Positions 19,970 to 28,150 of a stretch of 64,000 bases of DNA are shown here, in pieces. Made by a program: the position numbers and the translations under genes. Within the stretch, counting starts at the first letter, position 1; each line of letters begins with the position of its first letter. The notes below the pieces were generated by a model that saw nothing but the letters and a program-made list of their open reading frames with translations, made no database searches and was not told the origin of the DNA. This DNA comes from Shewanella khirikhana (GTDB taxonomy: Bacteria > Pseudomonadota > Gammaproteobacteria > Enterobacterales > Shewanellaceae), in contig NZ_CP020373.1 of assembly GCF_003957745.1 (NCBI RefSeq), positions 2,232,001 to 2,296,000 of the forward strand. The letters run 5' to 3'.

Positions 19970-22900
19970 TTACTTAAACCGTGCCGCCATGGCATCGAAG
20001 GTGTGCGCGGCAAGCGTGCGGATTTCATCCATCAGCGGGCGGATCCCCTCCGGCTTGCCACTGCGGGCCTTTTCTTCCAGAACCCGTGCCCGCTCATACA
20101 AGGTTTGGGCCCCAAAGGAGCCTGAACTGCTTTTTAACGTGTGGGCCTCATCTTCGAGGCGGCGAAGGTCGCCCTCTTGCCAGCGCTGCTCCATGGTTTC
20201 AAGCCGGGCCTCGGTCTCCTGCCAGAAAACCTGCACCATGCTGGCAACACTCTGATGGCCAAGGGCGTCTTCAAGCTCGGTTATCACTTTTTCATTCAAA
20301 AGCGTGCTCAGGTCGATATCGGGTTCCATGACGTCAACCGCCGCCTCAGTCGGCAGCCAACCCGCCAGCCGTTTAAGCAGCTCATCACGGCTGATGGGTT
20401 TGGGGATCACATCCTTCATCCCGGCTTCAATACAGGCGTCCAGCTCTTCTTTGAACACGTTGGCGGTCATCGCCAGAATGGTGTAATCGGGGCGCACAGC
20501 CAGTATCTCTTTGCTGGCCTGCAGGCCATCTTTAATGGGCATACGCACATCCATCAGGATAAGATCGTAGCAGCCATCGAGCGCCATGGCGCAGGCTTCC
20601 TGGCCATTGTTGGCCACATCCACCCGCATTCCCTCCCGCTCCAGCAGGCTGCGGGCCACCAGCTGATTGGCCGGGCTGTCTTCTGCCAACAGCACTGTCT
20701 TGCCGTCCAGGTGGCTGAAGTCTGGCTTGATAAGTTTACTGCCGGCATCTTCATCGGGCATGGTGGAAATCAGTTCCAGCAACATGGCGCGGCTCAGTGG
20801 TTTATTCACCTGATGCTTGATACCAAGCGCATCGAGCATGGATTGCACCTCCGGCCGCACCCCGGCCACCAGTGCCACCATGTTGCCATCTTCGAACAGG
20901 TAGCCTTCGCGCAGCAGCCGACATTGGCGCGCATCCAGGCTCATCAGGCAGGAATCATCAATCATGATCAGCATAAAGCGGCCGCTGACCCGGGCGATGT
21001 CCTGAAAATCAGTGACATTGCCAATCCAGACACATTCCACCCCATACTGGGCATATTGCTTTTTGATAAGGCTGGCCACCTCTTCTACCGGATACAGCAG
21101 CAGTACCCTTGGGTGCTCCGGCAAATGCCAGAAATGAATGGTTTCTTCTTCCGAAATTGCCAGGGTTGCATGGCCGCTGAAGCAGGTGCCGACGCCCGGG
21201 GTGCTTTCCACCTCAATGCCGCCGTCCATCATCTTCAATAGCTCGGCACAAATGGCAAGACCGAGGCCACTGCCCTTGTAACTGGTGTTGCTGCCGTCAT
21301 GCACCTGAGAGAATTCGCTGAAGAGTTTCTTTTGGGCCCGCCGCGACATGCCAATACCCTGATCCTGCACCCGAAAACACAGCTGTACCCGCTCCTGATG
21401 ATTGTCCGGGATCCACATTTGCACCGACACAGTGCCGCGGCTGGAAAACTTGATGGCGTTGTCCACCAGATTGTGCAACACCTGGCGCAGACGCTGACCA
21501 TCACCAATCAGATGCTGGGGCACATTGCGGTTAATAAAGCTGGCGAGCTGAATGCCCTTTTCCTGCGCCTTGGGCGCCAGAATTTGCAGCACCTGCGCCA
21601 CCAGCTTGTCAGGCTCGAAACTGCGCTGCTCCAGCACCATTTGCCCGGCTTCGATTTTGGAAAAATCCAGAATATCGTTGATGGTGGACAGCAGCGCAGT
21701 GCCCGCTTCCCGCGCTGTGTTGGCGTACAGCCGCTGCTCCTTGCCAAGGCCGGATTCCAGCAGCAAGGTCACGCTGCCAAGCACCGCATTCAAAGGCGAG
21801 CGGATTTCATGGCTCATGGTGGCAAGGAAGCGGGACTTGGCCTTGCTGCCCGCCTCGGCCTGAATTTTGGCAGCCTTAAGCTCATTTTCGCGTTGTTTAC
21901 GCTCAGAGATATCCCGCAAAAAAGAAGCAAACAGCATCTCATCATCGAGCTTCACCGGGATCACCGTCAGCTCCACCGGCAGTACGCTGCCATCTTTGCG
22001 ACAGGCCGACAGCTCCACCTGCCGATTCAGCACCGGCCCTTCACCGGTCGCCTTAAAGTGCTCAAGCCCGGCCCTGTGGCCCGCCTGATATTCAAGGGGA
22101 ATAATCAGCTCTTCCAGCAGTTCGCCAAGGGCCTCTTCACGGCGGTAACCAAACATCTGGGTGGCAGCATCGTTAAACTCCTGCACCCTTCCCGCCATAT
22201 CTATGGTCACGAAGGCATCGCGGCTGGCATCGAGGGTAGCCACCAAAATCGACTCATTGCGTTTGATTTCAGCCTCGTGGCGCTTCTCTTCCGACAAATC
22301 TTCAATCAAACCAAGAAACAGCCGCTCACCGGCCATTTCTATCAAACTGACATGCAGCTCAATGGGAAATTCCTCACCATTTTTACGCCGGGCCACTACC
22401 TCGCGCCCCGAACCCAGCACCCTGGCATCGCCTTCGGCAAGAAAACGGTCGAGATAAGACTGGTGCTGCCTGGCAATGTCCGCCGGCATCAACACGGCCA
22501 CGTTTGCACCAATCAGCTCACTGGCATCATAGCCGAACAGACGGCTGACGGCGGGATTCACCTCTTTAAGCACGCCCTGGGTATCCATCAGCACATAGCC
22601 ATCGGTGGCGGTTTCCAAAATGGCAGCCAGGCGGGTGTTGGCCTCCTCCAGAGCCGAGGTGCGCTGCTCTACCCGCTGCACCATCTCGTTGAACGCCTGC
22701 GCCGTACGGGCAATCTCGTCATTGCCGCGCACCGGCAGGGGCACATGGGGGTCGCCGCTTAGCAGACCGGCGCTGGCATCCCTGAGCTGCAGCAGGTTGC
22801 GGCTCAGCAAATAACCAAGCCCCCAGGAAAACAGCGCCACCAGCACCATTTCGAGCGCCGCAATGGATAAAATCCGCAGCGACGCGTCCTTGATAAAGGA

Positions 22901-23317
22901 GGTCAATGCCAGGGTATCGAGGCCAATTTCCACCTTACCGAAGTGATAGCCCGACTCGGTAATGGGCGCCTCAACCGCCACCAGATCGTGCCTTGCCGCC
23001 TCATCATCATGGGCTTCCTGGTGGCCGGTTAAATCACCGCGGGACACCAGTACCCGCTCGTCGCCATAAATTTCGACGTAACGCACCTGGGTTTCGCGGG
23101 CCACTTCATCTACCAGGGCTTCGAGGGTCGACAGATCTGTGCTCAGTACCGCATCCTTTGCCGCTGCCGCCAGCAACACCGCCGTACTTTGGGCGCGCTT
23201 GAGGATTTCGGCCTCATTGGACTTTCGCAGGTAATCGACGCTGGTATACACCAGCAGGAGCAGCAGCACCCCTTCAATCAGGGCGATGCCAAGGATGGTT
23301 TTCAGCCGAAAGGACAT
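19970..23317 (-). CDS. Tripartite hybrid sensor histidine kinase (BarA/LuxQ-like layout)
   Basis: A 1115-aa inner-membrane kinase. It has TM1 (about 7-27), a periplasmic sensor (about 30-146), TM2 (about 148-171), HAMP (about 172-225) and two PAS domains (about 230-345 and 355-472). The dimerisation/phosphoacceptor domain has His503 (MSHEIRSPLN). The ATPase domain shows LVDNAIKF, DQGIGMS and GSGLGL. A degenerate receiver-like segment (about 735-850) precedes an intact receiver (about 872-990, phospho-Asp923 in LMDVRMP) and a C-terminal Hpt domain with His1059 (EAHTLKSSSGSFG). The complete His-Asp-His relay should feed the LuxO-type regulator encoded 16 bases downstream. The PhnD-like gene 2 bases upstream probably supplies its periplasmic ligand-binding partner. 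Confidence 0.93.
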   Translation of the reverse strand: MSFRLKTILGIALIEGVLLLLLVYTSVDYLRKSNEAEILKRAQSTAVLLAAAAKDAVLSTDLSTLEALVDEVARETQVRYVEIYGDERVLVSRGDLTGHQEAHDDEAARHDLVAVEAPITESGYHFGKVEIGLDTLALTSFIKDASLRILSIAALEMVLVALFSWGLGYLLSRNLLQLRDASAGLLSGDPHVPLPVRGNDEIARTAQAFNEMVQRVEQRTSALEEANTRLAAILETATDGYVLMDTQGVLKEVNPAVSRLFGYDASELIGANVAVLMPADIARQHQSYLDRFLAEGDARVLGSGREVVARRKNGEEFPIELHVSLIEMAGERLFLGLIEDLSEEKRHEAEIKRNESILVATLDASRDAFVTIDMAGRVQEFNDAATQMFGYRREEALGELLEELIIPLEYQAGHRAGLEHFKATGEGPVLNRQVELSACRKDGSVLPVELTVIPVKLDDEMLFASFLRDISERKQRENELKAAKIQAEAGSKAKSRFLATMSHEIRSPLNAVLGSVTLLLESGLGKEQRLYANTAREAGTALLSTINDILDFSKIEAGQMVLEQRSFEPDKLVAQVLQILAPKAQEKGIQLASFINRNVPQHLIGDGQRLRQVLHNLVDNAIKFSSRGTVSVQMWIPDNHQERVQLCFRVQDQGIGMSRRAQKKLFSEFSQVHDGSNTSYKGSGLGLAICAELLKMMDGGIEVESTPGVGTCFSGHATLAISEEETIHFWHLPEHPRVLLLYPVEEVASLIKKQYAQYGVECVWIGNVTDFQDIARVSGRFMLIMIDDSCLMSLDARQCRLLREGYLFEDGNMVALVAGVRPEVQSMLDALGIKHQVNKPLSRAMLLELISTMPDEDAGSKLIKPDFSHLDGKTVLLAEDSPANQLVARSLLEREGMRVDVANNGQEACAMALDGCYDLILMDVRMPIKDGLQASKEILAVRPDYTILAMTANVFKEELDACIEAGMKDVIPKPISRDELLKRLAGWLPTEAAVDVMEPDIDLSTLLNEKVITELEDALGHQSVASMVQVFWQETEARLETMEQRWQEGDLRRLEDEAHTLKSSSGSFGAQTLYERARVLEEKARSGKPEGIRPLMDEIRTLAAHTFDAMAARFK

Positions 23318-23319
23318 GA

Positions 23320-24261
23320 CTAGAGCCCTGGCGTGTCAGCGGGGAAATTAACGGCAGCGTCGGCGCCGGTTTGCGGCAGCTCGCCAAGCTTCAGGGCGCG
23401 GATATCATCCCAGTCGCTGTCCTTGGCCCGCTTTAGCGCACCAAATCCGAGTGCCGACAACATGGCCTTGCCTTCATCATCGCCGCTCAAGGCTTCAAAA
23501 GCGCTGATAAGTTTTAGCGAAGCGGCATCAGTCACCGATGGCAGCGCCGCAAACGCGTGTGGCGTGTGTCCCGGGGTTTGCCACAGAATGCGCAGCTTGT
23601 CCTGCACCTCAGGCGCCTGAGCTTTAAGCGTGCGCATCACGCCGCCGCCCACGGCAAAAAAACCTCTGGATACCGCCAGATACACAGAGTCGTGGGAGCC
23701 TACGTAGCGATAATTGGCCTCAATGCCCATTTGCGTAAGGGTTGCGCGGGGCAACACGCTGGCTGCAAAGGCCGCAGGCGCCGGCAGCGCAAGTTCCAGC
23801 CCGTTAATCTCATCAAGGGAAGCGATGGGAGACTCCTTTGCCACCACCAAAATGCCCTTCAGGCGCTTGTCGGCCTCTTTGACCAGGGCGCGGTAACCCA
23901 CCTTGTCGTGAAATACCACGTAGTGAAAGGGATTCATGTAGGCCACATCGTATTCGCCCGCAGCCAAACGCCGCTCAAACTCCGGAATATCCGGGGCAGT
24001 GGCGAATCTCAGTCGAATACCAGTGTCTTTGGACAGCCTTGCCAGCAGCGGTGCCCATAGCCTTGCCAGGGTGCTGGCTGACTGCTGCGGCACTATGCCA
24101 AACACAAGCTCGCCAGGCAGTGCAGGCTCCGTTGGGGCAGTAGCCTCAGCCGCCAGCCCCATAGCGGCCCAACCGAGGCATAACGCAAGCAGCAGGCCGT
24201 GCTTTGCGCTTAACAAGCGTCTTGCCAGCCTGTGCATACTGTCGCGGATCCCTGTGCTCAT
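23320..24261 (-). CDS. PhnD-like periplasmic binding protein, probable sensor partner
   Basis: A 313-aa periplasmic type-2 substrate-binding protein of the phosphate/phosphite/phosphonate (PhnD) family. A signal peptide (hydrophobic LLLALCLGWAAMGLA) is followed by the mature start near ELVFGIVPQQSAS. Family stretches include GEYDVAYMNPFHYVVF and KESPIASLDEINGLELALP. ATG 24261 has GGGGGT upstream; the frame is open to 24348 but the earlier ATGs lack a good ribosome site. No ABC permease or ATPase genes follow. Instead a hybrid kinase begins 2 bases later, so it is inferred to act as a ligand receptor for that kinase, as LuxP does for LuxQ. The ligand is unknown. Confidence 0.85.
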   Translation of the reverse strand: MSTGIRDSMHRLARRLLSAKHGLLLALCLGWAAMGLAAEATAPTEPALPGELVFGIVPQQSASTLARLWAPLLARLSKDTGIRLRFATAPDIPEFERRLAAGEYDVAYMNPFHYVVFHDKVGYRALVKEADKRLKGILVVAKESPIASLDEINGLELALPAPAAFAASVLPRATLTQMGIEANYRYVGSHDSVYLAVSRGFFAVGGGVMRTLKAQAPEVQDKLRILWQTPGHTPHAFAALPSVTDAASLKLISAFEALSGDDEGKAMLSALGFGALKRAKDSDWDDIRALKLGELPQTGADAAVNFPADTPGL

Positions 24262-24313
24262 TCTTACCCCCATTCGCCCTGCCAGCGCCTTGGATTGACT
24301 ATGGTAGACGCCG

Positions 24314-24326
24314 TTGCATTTTGCAA
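24314..24326. promoter_or_regulatory. LuxO-type palindrome, site 1
   Basis: TTGCATTTTGCAA, a perfect match to the LuxO consensus TTGCA-W3-TGCAA. Its centre lies 84 bases upstream of the -24 GG of the sigma-54-like promoter at 24402. It sits in the divergent region, so it could also affect the phnD-kinase-regulator operon. The 249 bases 24262-24510 hold this and the promoter but no gene. Confidence 0.75.
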
Positions 24327-24401
24327 AAAACCGCACGGCATTCCGCACATTTCTTACGAAAGGAGCGCGCTAATCTTCTGATAGAAAACACAATATCCAC
24401 A

Positions 24402-24418
24402 CTGGCATGGCCTTCGCT
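24402..24418 (+). promoter_or_regulatory. Sigma-54-like promoter of the PP2C regulator gene
   Basis: CTGGCATGGCCTTCGCT matches 15 of 17 positions of YTGGCACGRNNNTTGCW, with GG at -24 and GC at -12 in correct register. The coding start is 24511, giving a leader of about 80 bases. Confidence 0.7.
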
Positions 24419-24510
24419 TAACCCTGAAAGCGTCGAGGCCACCGCAGCAAAACGGGCAACCTCAGGCGCCTGGCAATCGGGAACAGCTACGACATGAGGG
24501 AGCAAACAGC

Positions 24511-25779
24511 ATGGGGATGACAATCAACGCCGCCCATACCGCCGTCGGCATCAAGGTGCTGCTGGTGGAAGACACCGCCAGCGAACGCTTTTATATTGCC
24601 GAGTTGCTGCATCAGCAGGGCTTTGAAGTGATAGAGAGCGCATCGGCAGAAGAGGCGCTCGAGCGGCTGAACGAGCATCATATTGACCTGGTGGTAAGCG
24701 ACTGGCGCATGCCCGGCATGTCAGGGCCAGAACTTTGCCACATCATAAAATCGCGCCCCCAACCACCCTATGTGCTGATGCTGACCGCCAATGCCGATAC
24801 CGGCTTTCTTATTCAGGGCATTGAATCTGGCGCCGATGACTACCTGCCCAAACCCTTTGCACCGGCGGTACTGAGGGTGCGGCTGCTGGCAGCGGTGCGG
24901 CTGATTGAGCTCAATCAAGCCCTGGCGAGGCAAAATGCGGCGCTGGAGCGCGCCATTACCGAGGTGTCTGCTGCCAATCAACAGCTGCAGGCCGACTTGC
25001 ACCAGGCCGCGCTGTTGCAGCAATCACTGCTGCCGGCACCAATGGAAGATATCAACGGCTGGCATTGCCTGAGCCGCTTTGCCAGCGCCAACATGCTGGC
25101 GGGGGACTTGTTCAATATCATCCGTCTCGATGAGCAAAACCTTGGCTTTTACCTGATTGATGTTGCCGGGCACGGCAGCGCCGCCGCGATGCAGGCATTT
25201 TCATTGGCGATGATGCTCTCGCCCTGTCGCTGTGACTGGCACAAACAAACGCCCGCGGGGCTGATGTCGATGCTCAATCAGGGCTTTGTTGACCCTGGCG
25301 AACAGGGCCAGTACGCCACCGCACTGATTGGCAAACTGAATACCCAAAACGGCCAGCTGAGCCTTGCCAGCGCGGGCCATCCGGCACCTATCCTGCTGCG
25401 CAGGAACAGTCAGGGCGAAGACGGCGACCAGGTCATCGACACGGCTTTGGCAGCGGCAGGCTTTCCGCTTGGGATTATGGATGCCAGCCAATACCCCAAC
25501 ATTGAACTTCAGCTTAATGGCGGCGATCGTTTGCTGCTGTTTTCCGACGGCGCCTACGAGAGTCTGCACGCCAACCATGGCCGCTTTGGTCATGGCAGAC
25601 TGGTACGCCTCGCCCACTCAGGCGCGCAGCTCAGTCACAGCGCCCTGATTTCACACCTTTACCATGCCATTCACCTGTGGCAAGGGGGCGTGTTTCAGGA
25701 TGATGTATCGCTGATGCTGCTGTGCGCCCCGGCGCAATCCAACCCCGACGGGAGGTCCCATGAACAGTCTGCAGCTTAA
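24511..25779 (+). CDS. Response regulator with SpoIIE/RsbU-type PP2C phosphatase
   Basis: A 422-aa protein. It has a receiver domain (about 14-130, phospho-Asp64 in VVSDWRMPGM, Lys in YLPKPF), a coiled-coil linker (about 132-175) and a PP2C-like serine phosphatase domain (about 190-410). Metal-binding positions of the phosphatase are seen in LAGDLFN, LIDVAGHG, LLFSDGAYE and QDDVSLML. In partner-switch systems this kind of enzyme dephosphorylates the STAS protein. The next two genes encode the matching kinase and STAS protein, so the switch is complete. The ATG at 24511 follows GAGGGAG. It overlaps the next gene by 20 bases. A sigma-54-like promoter and LuxO-type site lie upstream. Confidence 0.92.
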   Translation: MGMTINAAHTAVGIKVLLVEDTASERFYIAELLHQQGFEVIESASAEEALERLNEHHIDLVVSDWRMPGMSGPELCHIIKSRPQPPYVLMLTANADTGFLIQGIESGADDYLPKPFAPAVLRVRLLAAVRLIELNQALARQNAALERAITEVSAANQQLQADLHQAALLQQSLLPAPMEDINGWHCLSRFASANMLAGDLFNIIRLDEQNLGFYLIDVAGHGSAAAMQAFSLAMMLSPCRCDWHKQTPAGLMSMLNQGFVDPGEQGQYATALIGKLNTQNGQLSLASAGHPAPILLRRNSQGEDGDQVIDTALAAAGFPLGIMDASQYPNIELQLNGGDRLLLFSDGAYESLHANHGRFGHGRLVRLAHSGAQLSHSALISHLYHAIHLWQGGVFQDDVSLMLLCAPAQSNPDGRSHEQSAA

Positions 25780-26152
25780 TCTCAACCAACATCTTTGGGA
25801 GCAAAATCAGTTGTTTTTGGAACTGGAGCAATTCTTGTTGCAAAACAATGTGCATCCCAAACAGCGCTTCAAACTCATCACCTGCGTGCTCGAGGCGGTC
25901 GGCAATGTACTGCACCATGGCAAAAGCCCACTGGATAAGGTGATCCTGATTATCCATTGCAGCCACGACTGCCTGACGGTGGATTTACTCGACCCATCTG
26001 TGTCCCCCGAGCTCGACATGCCGAGCCACTGCCCCGAGCGGGACGGCGAAAACGGCCGCGGCCTGTGGATCCTCTACAACTGGATGGACAAGGTGAACTT
26101 TCAGCATGCCATCAGCGGCACCCACCTGCGCCTCAGTCTACTGAGGCACTGA
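25760..26152 (+). CDS. RsbW-like anti-sigma/serine kinase
   Basis: A 130-aa single-domain GHKL ATPase (HATPase_c_2). The N-box region is LEAVGNVLHHG, and glycine-rich ATP-lid residues are in DGENGRGLWIL. In partner switches this protein binds and phosphorylates the STAS partner, or a downstream target. It overlaps the phosphatase gene by 20 bases, so the two are translationally coupled. No sigma factor gene is nearby, so the ultimate target is unknown. A hairpin follows at 26162-26185. Confidence 0.87.
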   Translation: MNSLQLNLNQHLWEQNQLFLELEQFLLQNNVHPKQRFKLITCVLEAVGNVLHHGKSPLDKVILIIHCSHDCLTVDLLDPSVSPELDMPSHCPERDGENGRGLWILYNWMDKVNFQHAISGTHLRLSLLRH

Positions 26153-26161
26153 TGCCACCAC

Positions 26162-26185
26162 ACACGCCGGGGCCTCCCGGCGTGT
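26162..26185 (+). terminator. Hairpin after RsbW-like gene
   Basis: A 10-bp perfect stem ACACGCCGGG/CCCGGCGTGT with loop GCCT, followed by a weak T-rich stretch that is itself the LuxO-type site 2. It is a likely terminator, separating the phosphatase/kinase unit from the STAS-EPS unit. Confidence 0.65.
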
Positions 26186-26197
26186 TGCATTTTGCAA
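26185..26197. promoter_or_regulatory. LuxO-type palindrome, site 2
   Basis: TTGCATTTTGCAA, identical over 13 bases to site 1. Its centre lies 81 bases upstream of the -24 GG of the promoter at 26270. Confidence 0.75.
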
Positions 26198-26269
26198 AAG
26201 CAAAACGCAAATCCCAATAAAACACGCCATACAAAATCCATATCCCCATGTTATTTAAGCATTAAATTT

Positions 26270-26286
26270 TTGGCACAACTCCTGCT
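26270..26286 (+). promoter_or_regulatory. Sigma-54-like promoter of the STAS-EPS operon
   Basis: TTGGCACAACTCCTGCT matches 15 of 17 positions of YTGGCACGRNNNTTGCW, with correctly spaced GG and GC. The STAS gene starts at 26337. Confidence 0.75.
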
Positions 26287-26336
26287 CAGGCTAAGAGGTC
26301 TTTGATAACCGGGGCAAGCCCCTCCAGGAGCACACC

Positions 26337-26681
26337 ATGAAATTCAGTCCACTGCCCGGCGGCCACGCCAGCCTTATCACACTGCCAAGCGAAATGGTCA
26401 TGGCGCAAACCCCCACCCACAGAACGGCGCTGCTCAAGCATATGGATGCCGGTGCCACCAGCCTGGTACTGGATTTAACCCAGGTGCGCTACATGGACTC
26501 CAGCGGCCTGTCGGTGCTGGTCAGCGTATACAAACGCGCTAAAGAACTTTCAGGTGATGTGGTGCTGCTTGGCCCCACCGATGGGGTACGGGCGCTGATT
26601 GAGCTGACCCGGCTGCATCAGATTTTCGATATTTATGAAGACCGTCAGGCGGCTATCCGCTACGTCAGTACAGAGCACTGA
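26337..26681 (+). CDS. STAS-domain anti-anti-sigma-like protein (SypA-like)
   Basis: A 114-aa single STAS domain with the phosphorylation-site signature MDSSGLS at residues 53-59; Ser56 aligns with the serine phosphorylated in SpoIIAA/RsbV. It is the third member of the partner switch with the PP2C regulator and the RsbW-like kinase, but is transcribed from its own sigma-54-like promoter as the first gene before the polysaccharide export gene. The position resembles sypA in the Vibrio fischeri syp locus, where the STAS protein's phosphorylation state controls biofilm polysaccharide. The ribosome site CAGGAG is good. Confidence 0.9.
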   Translation: MKFSPLPGGHASLITLPSEMVMAQTPTHRTALLKHMDAGATSLVLDLTQVRYMDSSGLSVLVSVYKRAKELSGDVVLLGPTDGVRALIELTRLHQIFDIYEDRQAAIRYVSTEH

Positions 26682-26767
26682 CCAAAGCGTTAACCGGTGC
26701 CGGCATGCCGCTTGTCGGCAAATGCAGCAGCAACCAATAAAGCCGCCAGTAGCAGGGAGACAGCGCC

Positions 26768-28141
26768 ATGAAAGCAGCAACCCAGCAAGTTAAAACCGCC
26801 ATCAAAGGTCATGCCCCAATGGCTGCCAAGCCAGGGCGCTGCTTCCTGTGGGCCAATCTCTGCGCGCTGCGATTGAGCCTCTGCACGCTGCGACTTACGC
26901 TCAGTACTCTGCGATTGAGCCTTTGCTCTCTGTTGGCAGCCAGCTGTTTGCTGACGGCCTGCACCACGCCTTCCCTTAGTCATAGAGGCTGCAATCCGAA
27001 CGAGTGTCACTTTTATGGCCCTGCCACCCCCTATGTTCGCACCGTGGCGGCAACGCCGGGCGGCTTGGATCACACGAACAGCGTCACCCACCCAAGCGCG
27101 GAACAGCTTGACGGCACAACAGCTTCCAGTGCGGCAACTGCCGAGGCTGGGCAGCAGGACTTAACCGCTGGTCTATCCAATCCCCGCTTTTCCGTGGGGG
27201 ACCGGCTGTCGGTGATGGTGCTCAATGGCCCTGAGTTCAGCGATGAAGTGGAAATCAATGCCGACGGCTTTGTGTACCTTAACTTTTTGCCCCCCATCAG
27301 TGCCGCCGGACGCCATCTGCAACAGCTTGAGCGCGCCATCCACCACGCCATTGTGGATGAGCAACTGATGCTGCCAACAGCCGTACGGGTCAGCGTTCGC
27401 CCTGTTAGCTGGGCACCGATTGAAGTGCTGGTGTCCGGCGCCGTGTTTGAGCCGGGGCAGCACCTGATTAACCAAAGGCCTGAGCGGATGGATCCCGGCG
27501 AGTCGCAAAGCGGCGACTTGGGGGAAAAGCGCACCATAGCTGCCGCCCTTCGCGCCAGCGGTGGCATTCGCCCCGATGCCAACCCCAGCCGTATCCTGCT
27601 GACACGCGGCAATGCACAAGTCGAGCTCGATCTCAGTGGCACCTTAAGCGGCGAAAGGGTGCCGGAGTGGCTGCTGCAGGCAGGCGATCGTATCCATGTC
27701 CCCAGCAGCAAACAGTTTGATGAAACCCTGGTGCGACCATCGCAAATCACCGTGCCCGGCATTCGGGTGTTTATCTCCAACCTTACTCAGCCTGCCAGCA
27801 GCAACAGCCAATCTGCGGTAGACAGAGAAGCGACCCGCTTCCCCTACGGCACCCGCCTGCTGGCCGGCGCCATTGCCGCCAACTGCGTCGGCGGCGCCCA
27901 AACCAGCAATGCCAGTCGTCAGGTACTGCTGGTGACCCAAAACCCGCTCACCGACCAAACCGAGGTGGTCGAGCGCTCCCTGGACGGGCTGCTCAAAGAA
28001 GCCTGGCGGCCGGAGATGAATCCTGTGCTGCTGCCCGGTGATGGCATTGCCTGTTATGACTCCTCGGTCACCAATATGCGCGAACTGGCACGCACCTTCA
28101 GCGATCTGCTGCTGCCACTCACCCTGGCCGGACTGCTGTAG
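26768..28141 (+). CDS. Wza-like polysaccharide export lipoprotein
   Basis: Outer-membrane polysaccharide export (OPX) protein, 457 aa. The lipobox LLTAC puts the lipidated Cys at residue 65, after an unusually long leader containing three 7-residue repeats (LRLSLCT, LRLTLST, LRLSLCS). The Poly_export domain lies at about 135-215 (KRLSV-type start VGDRLSVMVLNGPEF), followed by SLBB-like segments (VLVSGAVFEPGQH, then TVPGIRVFI). ATG 26768 follows GGGAG. It is the first structural gene after the STAS gene and is followed closely by the chain-length protein, together forming the export conduit. Confidence 0.9.
   Translation: MKAATQQVKTAIKGHAPMAAKPGRCFLWANLCALRLSLCTLRLTLSTLRLSLCSLLAASCLLTACTTPSLSHRGCNPNECHFYGPATPYVRTVAATPGGLDHTNSVTHPSAEQLDGTTASSAATAEAGQQDLTAGLSNPRFSVGDRLSVMVLNGPEFSDEVEINADGFVYLNFLPPISAAGRHLQQLERAIHHAIVDEQLMLPTAVRVSVRPVSWAPIEVLVSGAVFEPGQHLINQRPERMDPGESQSGDLGEKRTIAAALRASGGIRPDANPSRILLTRGNAQVELDLSGTLSGERVPEWLLQAGDRIHVPSSKQFDETLVRPSQITVPGIRVFISNLTQPASSNSQSAVDREATRFPYGTRLLAGAIAANCVGGAQTSNASRQVLLVTQNPLTDQTEVVERSLDGLLKEAWRPEMNPVLLPGDGIACYDSSVTNMRELARTFSDLLLPLTLAGLL
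26867..26929 (+). repeat. Three 21-bp in-frame repeats in the export-protein leader
   Basis: Three tandem 21-bp units, each beginning CTGCGA, encode LRLSLCT-type heptads inside the signal sequence. Copy change would alter only the leader length, in steps of 7 residues. Confidence 0.85.
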
Positions 28142-28150
28142 GAGGCAACC

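Noticed and set aside
20141..22762. Two long plus-strand open frames opposite the hybrid kinase
   Set aside because: They lie wholly antisense to a protein with complete kinase, receiver and Hpt motifs; no ribosome sites or domains were seen.
24262..24300. Minus-strand sigma-54-like element for the PhnD-like gene (CTGGCAGGGCGAATGGG on the minus strand)
   Set aside because: The -12 half lacks GC, and the element overlaps the start-codon region, leaving no leader.
18424..24500. A Qrr-type small RNA gene next to the LuxO-like regulator
   Set aside because: The LuxO-type sites here precede protein-coding genes, and I found no Qrr-like conserved core in the intergenic regions.
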